Part shown: positions 26,395 through 34,075 of the stretch, in pieces
Position numbering within the stretch: position 1 is the first letter of the stretch
Layout of the letters: each line of letters begins with the position of its first letter
Source: a virus
Virus record (IMG/VR): IMGVR_UViG_3300009609_000004
Coordinates: 1-62,220 of that record
Length of the DNA stretch: 62,220 nt
Direction: 5' to 3' (one strand)
The notes under the pieces: model-generated
What the model saw: the letters and a program-made list of their open reading frames with translations, nothing else
Databases searched by the model: none
Told to the model about the DNA's origin: nothing
Position numbers and translations under genes: made by a program

Positions 26395-26538
26395 TTACGC
26401 CCAAAGCGATATCGAACCGCCGATGTTTCGCGCAAATGGATGCTCGCCAGTTCCGAATGGATGCCATGTGCCAGACTCTTCGGATTTCCAGTATGGCCAG
26501 ACGTACACGCCGCCTTTGTAGTTAGGAAAGCAGAACAT
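26395..26538 (-). CDS. Small aromatic-rich protein
   Basis: 47 aa (MFCFPNYKGGVYVWPYW...). Four Trp and three Tyr, compact beta-like pattern. Its ATG lies inside the end of the upstream gene, a common coupling arrangement here. Unknown. Confidence 0.5.
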   Translation of the reverse strand: MFCFPNYKGGVYVWPYWKSEESGTWHPFGTGEHPFARNIGGSISLWA

Positions 26539-26911
26539 CGGCTTCGCCTTCCGTTAACTGCGCACGCTCCGGCACGCTGAGCAGAATCAGCGGCCGGTGG
26601 ATGCCTGCTTCGATGGCCTTCCGCGCCGTCTCTTCGGTGCACGGATTCAGCGCGTAGATGGAGCTGGGCCCGACAAGGCACGACTTCGCAGGAATAGCCG
26701 TGCGCTTCACCTTTGAACCGGCTGGGACCATGCGCCCGTCGACGTACTGCGGGCGATCCAGTTCAAACTCGCGCTCCTCAAATTCCGGACTGTCGACGCG
26801 AGACAATGAAGCCGCGCCGTAATGTTCCGTCGTGACGTATCCAATCTCGCGGCGATGGCCCATCATTTCTACAATCGCCCAACCTTCAAACCTTGATTGC
26901 TCTTGCTCCAT
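26522..26911 (-). CDS. Conserved phage protein of unknown function
   Basis: 129 aa. The pattern FEGWAIVEMMGHRREIGYV..EHYG near the start, then YALNPCTEETARKAIEAGIHRPL near residue 95, is one I associate with a phage/bacterial protein of unknown function. Single-domain alpha/beta. Confidence 0.7.
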   Translation of the reverse strand: MEQEQSRFEGWAIVEMMGHRREIGYVTTEHYGAASLSRVDSPEFEEREFELDRPQYVDGRMVPAGSKVKRTAIPAKSCLVGPSSIYALNPCTEETARKAIEAGIHRPLILLSVPERAQLTEGEADVLLS

Positions 26912-26935
26912 TATTTCGACTCCTTCACGTTCACG

Positions 26936-27355
26936 TCAGAGAGAGGATTCAGAGATGACGATCTCAACGCGTTCAGGTTCACAGTAAAACTTCCTCGCGG
27001 CCACACTGACGATCTGCGCGTCGTCGTGAAACAGGATGCCCTTGCACGCATCGAAACACGCGCGAATCAGCTTATCGACGTCTGGCTTTGTCGTCATACC
27101 GGGACGTTTCTTGACGCTCGCGGTCTTCGGCCTTGCGAAATAGAAGTCCAGCGTCACAGTCACTGGCACGTGCGCCGGAAAGGCTTCTACGTCGAGACTC
27201 GCCGCAGTGCCGGAGACCTGTTGGCGCCACGGCTTCAGTTTCGTGTTGTCGGTGGTGATGATCGCGCGCTTCCATCCTTTCGGAATGAAGGCCCGCGTTG
27301 AGCCCTGCGGTACAGGCGTGCCATGCACAACAAACCGGATCTCGCGCATCTTCAA
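26936..27355 (-). CDS. rusA: RusA-type Holliday junction resolvase
   Basis: 139 aa, the usual length. All family landmarks are present: the N-terminal strand with GTPVPQGSTRAF, a middle beta sheet (VTVTLDFYFARP), and the catalytic block TTKPDVDKLIRACFDACKGILFHDDAQIV with its Asp residues. RusA dimers cut Holliday junctions symmetrically; in phages this resolves branched DNA before packaging. An alternative start is MREIRF two codons in. Confidence 0.93.
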   Translation of the reverse strand: MKMREIRFVVHGTPVPQGSTRAFIPKGWKRAIITTDNTKLKPWRQQVSGTAASLDVEAFPAHVPVTVTLDFYFARPKTASVKKRPGMTTKPDVDKLIRACFDACKGILFHDDAQIVSVAARKFYCEPERVEIVISESSL

Positions 27356-27389
27356 TACGCCTCCGTCTTCTCGATTGCGTGTTCAGACA

Positions 27390-27759
27390 TCACACTAACG
27401 GCAGACTGCGGCCGGCCTTCTCGCTGCCGAATCGGTACTGCATCTTTACTACTTCGAGTTGCGCCTTTGCCGCGTTGCAGATTGCATTCGCCCTGCCGAC
27501 TTCGATTCTATCGGCCGCGATATCCGCCATCAGCGCAGACATACCGTGCGCGAACTCCCTCGCGTTGGTTATTCCCTTTTCGGCGATTTCGAGAAATCTT
27601 GGGGCGACTTTTTTTGGTGGCTTCGTTCTCGATGTCCAAGTGGTTCTCGTCCTGGAATACAACGAGTTTCTTTCCGCACAGATGACACTGGACTTCAACC
27701 TTTTTGCGGTTGAAGCGACGATGGATAAAACCGTTGGAGCAGCGGGTCTGCATCGTCAT
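27390..27759 (-). CDS. Zinc-finger/helical protein broken by a +1 frameshift
   Basis: Two overlapping frames look like one gene. Residues 1-50, from ATG 27759 (MTMQTRCSNGFIHRRF, with CHLCGKK), read well up to the run of seven A (27609-27615 on the plus strand, T7). After it, only the neighbouring frame looks coded (VAPRFLEIAEKGITNAREFAHGMSAL to the stop at 27390). Loss of one A would join them into about 104 residues. Either a sequence error, a true mutation or programmed slippage. The out-of-frame tails are Arg/Ser-rich and look uncoded. Confidence 0.6.
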
Positions 27760-27932
27760 GGCTGCGTCTCCATGTCGAAGATCACGCTGGCGATCGAGCC
27801 GTCACCCTTTGCGGGGACGCTGACTTGCTTTACCTTCTTATCTTTGATGAGTTCGAGCACATACCGGTCGTCGGAGGTTTCGGCCTGTAGTTCGACTCGG
27901 ATGCCGCCGTTGATCGTGGTCACGACTTTCAT
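27756..27932 (-). CDS. Small beta-rich protein
   Basis: 58 aa (starts MKVVTTINGGIRVELQAETS). Alternating strands; ATGA overlap with the next gene. Unknown. Its neighbours are replication/recombination genes. Confidence 0.6.
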   Translation of the reverse strand: MKVVTTINGGIRVELQAETSDDRYVLELIKDKKVKQVSVPAKGDGSIASVIFDMETQP

Positions 27933-27956
27933 CGTGTGGTCCCTCTGAGAAATGCG

Positions 27957-29030
27957 TCAGTCGGTGACGCGGGTTATGGAAAATGAGAACCGCCCTGCCT
28001 CGTCGACCGTGCGATACCTCTTGGCCTCTTCCTCCGGGATGTCCAGTGTTGAGTTCTTGCCCCAGCCGCACTCGATTAAGAATGCGCCGGCGATGATCTG
28101 TTTCTTGTTCCTGCCTTTGAATTCCTTCGGCGTCATCCGCTTCAGGTACTCCGCGAGGTCGTCGTGAACGTCGTCGTATTCGCCTTTGCCGGGCTTCAGG
28201 GTCTCGTGCTGCTCGATCTGAGCCAGAACCTCATCCTGGGTGATGATCGACGCGCCATCGTATGAGAGTGGAGGGTTGCAGGCACTGCCGAAGAACGAGC
28301 AAGAGCGACATTCGCTGGGATCGTCTACGAAGGGCGGCAGAAGCGCGGCCTGAACGATGGACATCGAACGATCGATGCCGATAGCCTCTGCTTTCATTAC
28401 GGCTTCACGGGCATCCTGCGCGATCTCAGCTCTTCGAAGAAAATCCTCAACGCGCTCGAGGTGGTCGAATAGACGAACCTCGATCGAGCGCGGAATACCA
28501 GGCCGGTCCAGCAGCATGAATCCAACAGGCTCGTTAGTCGCGAGCAAATAAGACAAGAGTTGCATTGCCCCTTTTCGCGTCCAGCGATTCGAGAAAAGAT
28601 CCTCAAATGTCTTCACGTTCTGGATCAGATTCGGGTGCCAGGATTTCGTTTCAACCGGCGCGGATCCTTTCTGGCCGACAAACTTCAGCCGAAAGTCCAC
28701 CTTGCCGACAATGACGACGCGGCCCTTCTTGTCGCGCAACTCGAACCGTTCCTCGGCACCGACAACATCGAACGGTGGATTGCACAGCCGGCCGACCCTG
28801 GTCATGTCTGCCTTTAAATCCCGGGCCCGATCGTTGCCGCGCCGGAAGTTCGCGAGGGTATCGACTGGAAACTGCGGCCGTGCGTCAGGCACAAGCATGT
28901 CGAGAGCCATCGATCGAGTACACGCCGACCAGGCCGAGGCGTACACATGACTGCGTGCGCCTTGCAAGGATCGGCGCTCCTCGGTCTCGATAAAGGATTC
29001 GTAGGCTTGCTGGATTGCGTCGGCGTTCAT
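27957..29030 (-). CDS. Cas4-like PD-(D/E)XK nuclease with Fe-S cysteines
   Basis: 357 aa. The nuclease core is visible: Asp112 in VGKVDFRL, Glu127-x-Lys129 in VETKSW, and the RecB-type Q157-x3-Y161 (MQLLSYLL). Four Cys, C37 and C241-x2-C244-x6-C251, match the cluster of Cas4/AddB-type exonucleases. Such enzymes trim DNA ends for recombination. It sits in an operon with RusA and a putative annealing protein, so a phage recombination module is likely. The C-terminal 100 residues are outside the fold. Confidence 0.82.
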   Translation of the reverse strand: MNADAIQQAYESFIETEERRSLQGARSHVYASAWSACTRSMALDMLVPDARPQFPVDTLANFRRGNDRARDLKADMTRVGRLCNPPFDVVGAEERFELRDKKGRVVIVGKVDFRLKFVGQKGSAPVETKSWHPNLIQNVKTFEDLFSNRWTRKGAMQLLSYLLATNEPVGFMLLDRPGIPRSIEVRLFDHLERVEDFLRRAEIAQDAREAVMKAEAIGIDRSMSIVQAALLPPFVDDPSECRSCSFFGSACNPPLSYDGASIITQDEVLAQIEQHETLKPGKGEYDDVHDDLAEYLKRMTPKEFKGRNKKQIIAGAFLIECGWGKNSTLDIPEEEAKRYRTVDEAGRFSFSITRVTD

Positions 29031-29290
29031 AACTTGTGAATATCCTTCGTGAAGAATTGAACGAGTTGGGCATCGAGGCGCTCAAGGTAGCCAACGCCTT
29101 CATCGTCACTAACTTCCGGTATCTCGAATTTGATGACATGAAAGAGGCTCGCGACACCCGCCATGAACGATTTCTTCATCTCGACGTGCTGGATCGTCGG
29201 GGCGTCAACAGGTACGCAGTTCCCCTCCCAATCGGTGTGCATTTCTTCGAGTGTTGGGAATTGGCGGCGAACAAAGTCCGGCTTGTTCAT
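29027..29290 (-). CDS. Small protein in recombination operon
   Basis: 87 aa, ATGA overlaps both neighbours. Mixed alpha/beta with an acidic middle (PEVSDDEGVGYLERLD). Unknown. Confidence 0.6.
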   Translation of the reverse strand: MNKPDFVRRQFPTLEEMHTDWEGNCVPVDAPTIQHVEMKKSFMAGVASLFHVIKFEIPEVSDDEGVGYLERLDAQLVQFFTKDIHKL

Positions 29291-29499
29291 TGGGAGCTAC
29301 CCTTCCGCTCCCAGAGCTCGCCGAGGCCCATCAACTCGCGGTACTTCTTTTTACCGGGTTCATGTCCATGCGTGCGCCGCAACAACGCACGGAGAACCTG
29401 TCTGCTTTCCATCCCGAAGAATCGAGCCCTGCGATCGTCTTCAGTTGCGTGCTTTCGGTGCTCATAAGGGACTTGCCTGCCTGCTCGTGATTTCTTCAT
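29287..29499 (-). CDS. Small basic protein
   Basis: 70 aa, 25 percent Arg/Lys, including SRQVLRALLRRTHGHEPGKKKYREL. It could bind DNA. Overlaps both neighbours by four bases. Confidence 0.58.
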   Translation of the reverse strand: MKKSRAGRQVPYEHRKHATEDDRRARFFGMESRQVLRALLRRTHGHEPGKKKYRELMGLGELWERKGSSQ

Positions 29500-30383
29500 C
29501 CATCACTCCCAGGTTCCCGCTTCGACGCCTTCTCTTTCTCCAGCCGCTCGACAAGCGCAGCGTGCGACACGAAACTGCTCGTCTTCTCGTGCGCTTTCCA
29601 GTTCGGGCAGTACCAGCCGGGCTGCTTATCCTTGCCCATCTCTTTCTTGAAAGCCATCGTGGTCGTCTTCGGCGGGTTCAGCGACAGGCACACATCGCAG
29701 ATTGGATAGTCGGCTGGGGCAATGCCATGATCGGCAGACTCAGCGCCGCGGCGCTCGCCAGATGATCCGTAGCCGAATCCCTTCGTGGCGAATTTCTCAA
29801 AGTCCTTGTTACCTGACACCGCGATCAGCTCTTCGAGGGGCACATTGTTCAGACCTGCGAGGTTCCTCACGATACGGCCTTCGCAGTTCGCCCGGGCCGC
29901 CTTCTTCACTGCCACCTCGCGCTGTATTCCGTCCGGCTTCTCCTGCGCGTAGCGCTCGGTAGAGTACCGCGTCCCTTCCATGCTCTCGACTGTGCGGCGC
30001 GTCACGCTGCAGTAACCGTCCGCGATGACCGTATAGGCGTAGCTTTGCCCGTCCTCGGAGTTCTCGCGGACAGGCGCGGTGATGTTTGTGACCTTCACGC
30101 CCCATAAATCCATCAACCGCTGACAGCCGCCGTCCTCCAGGTACGCTCGCACCTTCCCGTCGCGGTCCTTGTTCAAGATCCAATCGGATGGGTGTGTCTG
30201 CTTGATCGATGCCGCGCGCAGCGTTCGAATGATCTGCACGCGGGATTCAATGATTGCTTTCGCCTGCTCCGGCCCCAGCGCCGCAATCTCTTCAACCGTG
30301 ATCGGAACATCCGGGCGCCGCAGATCGAGAGCCTCGTCTTCCTCAACCACTTCCGGCTCATGAACGATGTCAGCTTCTGCCAT
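29496..30383 (-). CDS. Putative single-strand annealing recombinase
   Basis: 295 aa. After an acidic start, residues 45-180 hold IKQTHPSDWILNKDRDGKVRAYLEDGGCQRLMDLWGV, YAYTVIADGYCSVTRRTV and REVAVKKAARANCEGRIVRNLAG, an arrangement I associate with phage recombination proteins of the Rad52/Erf kind. The end has a zinc-like CDVC...YCPNWKAH. Position upstream of a Cas4-like exonuclease (exonuclease plus annealing protein pair) supports this. Family not confirmed. Confidence 0.6.
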   Translation of the reverse strand: MAEADIVHEPEVVEEDEALDLRRPDVPITVEEIAALGPEQAKAIIESRVQIIRTLRAASIKQTHPSDWILNKDRDGKVRAYLEDGGCQRLMDLWGVKVTNITAPVRENSEDGQSYAYTVIADGYCSVTRRTVESMEGTRYSTERYAQEKPDGIQREVAVKKAARANCEGRIVRNLAGLNNVPLEELIAVSGNKDFEKFATKGFGYGSSGERRGAESADHGIAPADYPICDVCLSLNPPKTTTMAFKKEMGKDKQPGWYCPNWKAHEKTSSFVSHAALVERLEKEKASKREPGSDG

Positions 30384-30582
30384 TGCTTCCTCCGAGTTTC
30401 TTCAGGATGTTTTCGGCAAAGGCAATTTGCCCAGCACCGAAATCTGTTGTGGGCATGGACTGCAGGACGTCAATCGTCGCGCTGCAGTAGGACTCGATTC
30501 CTGCGATTTCCTTCTGGTAGTTCCGCCGCGTGCGCTTGCGTTTTCCGGTTGTTCCGGTGAGTGTGGATTGTTGCTCAGCCAT
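30370..30582 (-). CDS. Small basic protein
   Basis: 70 aa from ATG 30582. TGKRKRTRRNYQKEIAGIESYC then a helix to LKKLGGSNGRS. Overlaps the annealing-protein start. Unknown. Confidence 0.6.
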   Translation of the reverse strand: MAEQQSTLTGTTGKRKRTRRNYQKEIAGIESYCSATIDVLQSMPTTDFGAGQIAFAENILKKLGGSNGRS

Positions 30583-30775
30583 TGGACTCCTCCTTGACGA
30601 ACTTGAGGTCGTATTTAAGGTCGCAGAGTTCGATCCATTCCTCCCTGGACATCTCGATATGTGGGCTATTACCACTCCCTGAATAAATGACAAGAGACAG
30701 CGTGTCCGGTTTCTCGGTTTCACAGACCGAAAGGTATACCCCATCTTTCGATTTGGTTTTGTAGCCTCTAAGCAC
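30575..30775 (-). CDS. Small beta-rich protein
   Basis: 66 aa from GTG 30775 inside the stop region of the upstream gene (GTGCTTAG). YLSVCETEKPDTLSLVIYSG and MSREEWIELCDLKYDL. Unknown. Confidence 0.55.
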   Translation of the reverse strand: MLRGYKTKSKDGVYLSVCETEKPDTLSLVIYSGSGNSPHIEMSREEWIELCDLKYDLKFVKEESNG

Positions 30776-31205
30776 GGTTCGCCTCCGCTTGGAATTGCTC
30801 CCCAACCATCGGCGTTTCCGCAATCGCGATGATCTCCTCGGCGTGATTCCGCTTCATGTGCCGGATGGTGTTCTGAAGCCGGATGATGTGTTCGTTGCGC
30901 TCGGTGAGAGCGTCGGCAACGTGGCCATTTGCGAGCTTGTTCCGCTCCTGCGCCTTGATGCGTTCCTGATCGCGGATGATGCAGATCATGTTGCGGACGC
31001 GGCGAAGGGCCTCCGTTCTGCCGCCATTACGGAATTGAATTCCGTCGAATAAGTGCGGGAATTCGTCAACTGGCGCGGACGTGGTGGCCTCGTTGAAGCG
31101 ATCGACAGCCGTTTTCAGGTTTTTCAGTGACGGCGGGGTTTCGCCGGTCAGGCGGCGTGCGACTTCGCGCTCGATTGATTTCTTCTTCATTTCGATTTCC
31201 TTCAT
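30768..31205 (-). CDS. Charged helical protein of unknown function
   Basis: 145 aa. AGGAGG ribosome site; the first codons contain a short direct repeat (KEIEMKK, from an ATGAAGGAAATCGAA duplication). Long helices with many charges. ATGA overlap with the gene upstream. Confidence 0.6.
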   Translation of the reverse strand: MKEIEMKKKSIEREVARRLTGETPPSLKNLKTAVDRFNEATTSAPVDEFPHLFDGIQFRNGGRTEALRRVRNMICIIRDQERIKAQERNKLANGHVADALTERNEHIIRLQNTIRHMKRNHAEEIIAIAETPMVGEQFQAEANRA

Positions 31206-31363
31206 TTCGATTTCCTCCTGCTTCTGCCTTTCTTGCGAGGGCGCCCGCCCTTCATTCCATTTCGGGCTGAAGAACGGGCTTTACGTGGAGACGTAACTGA
31301 GCCGCGGCAAGCCGGGCAAAAGCAAACAAGTTTGATGTGATGGATTGGGCAGGTTGTTCTCAT
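31202..31363 (-). CDS. First gene of the leftward operon, small basic Cys protein
   Basis: 53 aa (MRTTCPIHHIKLVCFCPACRG, then an Arg/Lys-rich tail with GRPRKKGRSRR). Its stop overlaps the next ATG (ATGA). C..H..C.C..C suggests a zinc knuckle with an AT-hook-like tail. The start is only 8 bases from the -10 box, so the message would be nearly leaderless. Confidence 0.6.
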   Translation of the reverse strand: MRTTCPIHHIKLVCFCPACRGSVTSPRKARSSARNGMKGGRPRKKGRSRRKSK

Positions 31364-31371
31364 GAACCGCG

Positions 31372-31400
31372 AGACTACCTTGCTAGGTTTCAGTTGTCAA
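31372..31400 (-). promoter_or_regulatory. Sigma70-type promoter of the leftward recombination operon
   Basis: TTGACA (31395-31400), a 17-base spacer, then TAGTCT (31372-31377) on the minus strand. The TTGACA is exact; the -10 is partial. It would drive 31363 down to 22551. A CGCTACCATG motif lies just upstream (31411-31420). Confidence 0.65.
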
Positions 31401-31435
31401 TAAAAACAAACATGGTAGCGTAAAGTATCCCACCA

Positions 31436-31654
31436 CTATATCAACTCGCGCTTCGCCTCCTTCATTCGCGTTGTCATTTCTTCGCACAGTTCTGCAGCAT
31501 CGTCTTCGATCCCCTGCAACAACACAACGAAGCCGCTGAATTCGGGTGTCCCTGGTGGAACAAGCCCCAGTAGCGCCATGATGGCCTCAAGCTCGTCGCA
31601 GAGTTTCTGAATTCGTCGTAGGTCGCTTTCGGTCAACGGAATCATTGCTTCCAT
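31436..31654 (-). CDS. Small helical protein
   Basis: 72 aa, AAGGG ribosome site. Helical with CDELEAIMALLGLV and a charged end. A perfect TATAAT is found upstream at about 31710 on the minus strand but without a matching -35. Unknown. Confidence 0.6.
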   Translation of the reverse strand: MEAMIPLTESDLRRIQKLCDELEAIMALLGLVPPGTPEFSGFVVLLQGIEDDAAELCEEMTTRMKEAKRELI

Positions 31655-31721
31655 GTCTGCCCTTCAATGCCATGACCTGAAAACAAGGCCACGGCAAACC
31701 GAAAAAATTATATGCGTCAGG

Positions 31722-32090
31722 TTAATTGATCTCGGATGCCTGTACAGAGATAACCTCGGCGCGAACCTCGACGTTTGCGATGATTCCCTGCTTCAGGATC
31801 GACTGCAGGCACGCATTGCCGTATGCCAGCGCGAAGAACGTCAGAATTGCGGCATTCTCGCGGACCTGTTCAACAGTCGCCCCCGCCTTAGTCGCCAGCA
31901 TCTCTTCGCCGATTGCGCGGAACTTGTCCTGGATATGGGCAAACGCTTCGATACGTGACGGCATGTCGAGTGCCTGGCCGATGCTTCCGCCTAACATCGT
32001 CAATAGCTGTACGGTGGCCTCCTCGATCGATCCGATATCGGCAAGCCCATTTGAAAACTGAAGTACGACGCGCGGTTTCTCGGTCATCAT
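31722..32090 (-). CDS. Unknown helical protein
   Basis: 122 aa. Helical, with FSNGLADIGSIEEATVQLLTMLGGSIGQAL and a beta end. ATGA overlap upstream. No family recognised. Confidence 0.62.
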   Translation of the reverse strand: MMTEKPRVVLQFSNGLADIGSIEEATVQLLTMLGGSIGQALDMPSRIEAFAHIQDKFRAIGEEMLATKAGATVEQVRENAAILTFFALAYGNACLQSILKQGIIANVEVRAEVISVQASEIN

Positions 32091-32293
32091 CGCGTAAGCC
32101 TTTCTGCCGTTTCGGCGGCGGACTGAATGATTGCCCGGCCGGTCTGCCGGACGATTGCCTTGATATCGGCTCCGTGCATGATCTCTGTCACGGCGGCACC
32201 GATAACCTGATTAACGTGGTTGTGGAGTTCGAAGAGTTCGTCGCAAACCTTCACGCGTTCATCGCGATCTGGCAGTGTGTTGGTTTTCAGCAC
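32087..32293 (-). CDS. Small helical protein
   Basis: 68 aa from GTG 32293, chosen because AGGAG lies seven bases upstream; the frame is open further but overlaps the zinc-type gene 32259-32459. Similar helical style to the neighbour at 31722. Unknown. Confidence 0.55.
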   Translation of the reverse strand: MLKTNTLPDRDERVKVCDELFELHNHVNQVIGAAVTEIMHGADIKAIVRQTGRAIIQSAAETAERLTR

Positions 32294-32459
32294 GGGATTG
32301 CTCCTGTTGCAGTTTGTAGAGTTCAAGGCCACAGTTCGGGCAAGTGACCATGTCCGGATCCTTCGTTGTCGCTCCAGCGTCAAAGATCGAGGATCCGCAG
32401 AGCGTCGTGAAGGATTCGGTGGTTGGGATAAAGCAGCGCGGCTTCGGTCTCTTCTTCAT
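32259..32459 (-). CDS. Small zinc-ribbon-like protein
   Basis: 66 aa. CGSS near residue 21 and CPNCGLELYKLQQEQ near residue 40 suggest a short zinc site. Overlaps its neighbours. Unknown. Confidence 0.6.
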   Translation of the reverse strand: MKKRPKPRCFIPTTESFTTLCGSSIFDAGATTKDPDMVTCPNCGLELYKLQQEQSRAENQHTARSR

Positions 32460-32746
32460 GGCTGAATAATCACAATCCGCTTAACTTCCGGAATCAGTGC
32501 GCAGATTTCCTCAAATGTCGGCGCTGCCTTTTCGTTGAGAAATTCGCGTTGCAGGGCGTCAGCATTGCCGCGCGCGAATTCGTGTGTCCATACCGGACGA
32601 TGGAGGCACTTCGAAACTGCTTCTTGGAAGTCCGCCCAATCCATACACAGACGCTCTTCGAACAGTTGAAAACTAACAATGGCTTCAGGTGGCTGATTCT
32701 TCCACCATCCGGTATTCGCTAGAGCAATAGCTTCTTCTTTTGTCAT
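32456..32746 (-). CDS. Small protein of unknown function
   Basis: 96 aa. GWWKNQPPEAIVSFQLFEERLCMDWADFQEAV then FARGNADALQREFL; the W/F-rich part resembles small phage proteins that read as one alpha/beta domain. Overlaps both neighbours. Confidence 0.6.
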   Translation of the reverse strand: MTKEEAIALANTGWWKNQPPEAIVSFQLFEERLCMDWADFQEAVSKCLHRPVWTHEFARGNADALQREFLNEKAAPTFEEICALIPEVKRIVIIQP

Positions 32747-32943
32747 CGCGTAAGCTCCCAGATAATCAGAACAATTCCGAAAACCGCGAATGCCGGCGTG
32801 AGCATCGCGACTGCACGCAGTGTTTGATGCCGAAAATGTTTGCGCAGGTACAGCCGCTCACACGTTCGGCACGGCGTTACGAGTGGCACGCGGTGATCGC
32901 AGACGGCGGCAGCGACGCGGCGGTAGTGAATGACGGCGCTCAT
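32743..32943 (-). CDS. Small single-pass membrane protein
   Basis: 66 aa. CRTCERLYLRKHF then one transmembrane segment at residues 45-62 (AVAMLTPAFAVFGIVLII). Unknown. Confidence 0.58.
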   Translation of the reverse strand: MSAVIHYRRVAAAVCDHRVPLVTPCRTCERLYLRKHFRHQTLRAVAMLTPAFAVFGIVLIIWELTR

Positions 32944-33170
32944 TTGCGCTTCCTCGCGGCCTTCTTCTCGGCGCGTTCCTTTGCGACACGTTGCTTGACG
33001 GCCAAGGAATAAATGGCCTCAATGGTGATGATCTCTTCGCGTCGGGTTTTCGACGGTCTCAGTCCGACAATGCCGCCAGGGTACAGTGTGATAACCAGCG
33101 GTCGCCGTCGTGAGCCGTCGCGGATTTCGTTGTCGGTTCGGCGGGTGATGGGCTTTGTGAGTGAGGTCAT
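32940..33170 (-). CDS. Small basic protein
   Basis: 76 aa. VITLYPGGIVGLRPSKTRREEIITIEAIYSLAVKQRVAKERAEKKAARKRK: a beta hairpin then a basic helix. Reads like a small phage DNA- or RNA-binding protein. Function unknown. Confidence 0.62.
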   Translation of the reverse strand: MTSLTKPITRRTDNEIRDGSRRRPLVITLYPGGIVGLRPSKTRREEIITIEAIYSLAVKQRVAKERAEKKAARKRK

Positions 33171-33391
33171 AGCAGCCTCCGATTCTGGCTCGCCATGTCA
33201 GCGAGAACCCACCGCGCGATCTCATTGTCAGTAAGAAACCGAATCCATGTGAACTTGACACACGGACAAGCCGTGCATTTACAAGCCGTGCATTTACCGT
33301 GGCCGATTGCGCCGGCGTGGTCGGATATTTGCCCGTCGCCAGCATGGCCACACCTGCAAAGTGATTTCGGTGCTTTTTCTTCAACGCTCAA
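33167..33391 (-). CDS. Cys-rich small protein with internal duplication
   Basis: 74 aa. CRCGH near the start, then CTACKCTACPC, produced by a 12-base tandem duplication (AAATGCACGGCT type, 33270-33298 on the plus strand). Likely zinc-binding. Confidence 0.6.
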   Translation of the reverse strand: MSVEEKAPKSLCRCGHAGDGQISDHAGAIGHGKCTACKCTACPCVKFTWIRFLTDNEIARWVLADMASQNRRLL

Positions 33392-33705
33392 AACAACCTC
33401 CGGTTAAAGAGCGGCGACATCGCCAGCCGCTCGGTGTCAAAGATTTTGCCTTCACGGAGGCTCACATCTTGGCGGCCTCCCGTGAAGGCGTGAGTAGCGG
33501 TCTCGGTCGGCTGGTCCGGAGTTATTTCAAGTCTTCGCTTGTCCTGGACCAGGCTGGCGATTTCGGCCTTGAGCGTGACCAGTTCGGCCTTCGCTAAAAT
33601 CATGGCTTCGCGGTGCTCCTCGGATTCCTTCCGCCGTTCAGCGAAGCAAACGAAACCGAAATCACTGTCAATCGCCCGCTCGATCTCCAACCGCATGTCG
33701 AGCAA
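33388..33705 (-). CDS. Coiled-coil protein, upstream end uncertain
   Basis: 105 aa from TTG 33705; ATG 33696 is also possible. The frame stays open and coded-looking for about 25 codons further up (ADEKELLADIIGSTPDGYVRD) to a stop near 33780, but no ATG, GTG or TTG start occurs there, so a rarer start or a lost 5' end is possible. Rightmost gene of the leftward block. Confidence 0.55.
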   Translation of the reverse strand: MLDMRLEIERAIDSDFGFVCFAERRKESEEHREAMILAKAELVTLKAEIASLVQDKRRLEITPDQPTETATHAFTGGRQDVSLREGKIFDTERLAMSPLFNRRLF

Positions 33706-33784
33706 AATGTCTCTTACATATCCGTCTGGCGTGCTTCCGATGATGTCCGCCAGAAGTTCCTTTTCGTCGGCTTTGGGTCAAGTG

Positions 33785-34075
33785 GCCTGCAATTGTTTTC
33801 ATGCTGCCATGTAAAGCAATCCTGCCGCCAAACACGCAAACATCTGAAAACTCAAACACTTGACCATGAAAGGCAAACATTACCATTCGGAAAGTGACGA
33901 AATTCCGCATTGGTGGCTCCACATTCTATGTGCAATCAATGCTTCATGTGATCAAATAGGCGTGTGTATTCAATTACTTGAATGAATGTTGCCGAAAAAC
34001 GGCATACGTCCTTGACGTTTTACGGCGCATGAATGGATGTGACATGGCATAGCATGGTAATGTAGACTATGCCAC
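33785..34075. promoter_or_regulatory. Divergent control region with inverted-repeat operator
   Basis: About 290 bases between the leftward block and the rightward 34076 gene. GGCATAG (34046-34052) and CTATGCC (34067-34073) form a perfect 7-bp inverted repeat with 14 bases between, ending two bases before the ATG at 34076, a likely autoregulatory site. CATGGTAATG inside it recurs inverted at 33886-33895 (CATTACCATT). No gene is convincing; the 84-residue leftward frame here looks uncoded. Confidence 0.55.

Noticed and set aside
27298-27948. Long plus-strand frame of 216 codons
   Set aside because: It is the reverse of three coded leftward genes including the RusA end, with no ribosome site and shadow-type composition.
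33668-33922. Leftward frame of 84 codons
   Set aside because: Rich in His/Arg/Lys without pattern; the neighbouring frame carries the coding-looking sequence of the 33388 gene.
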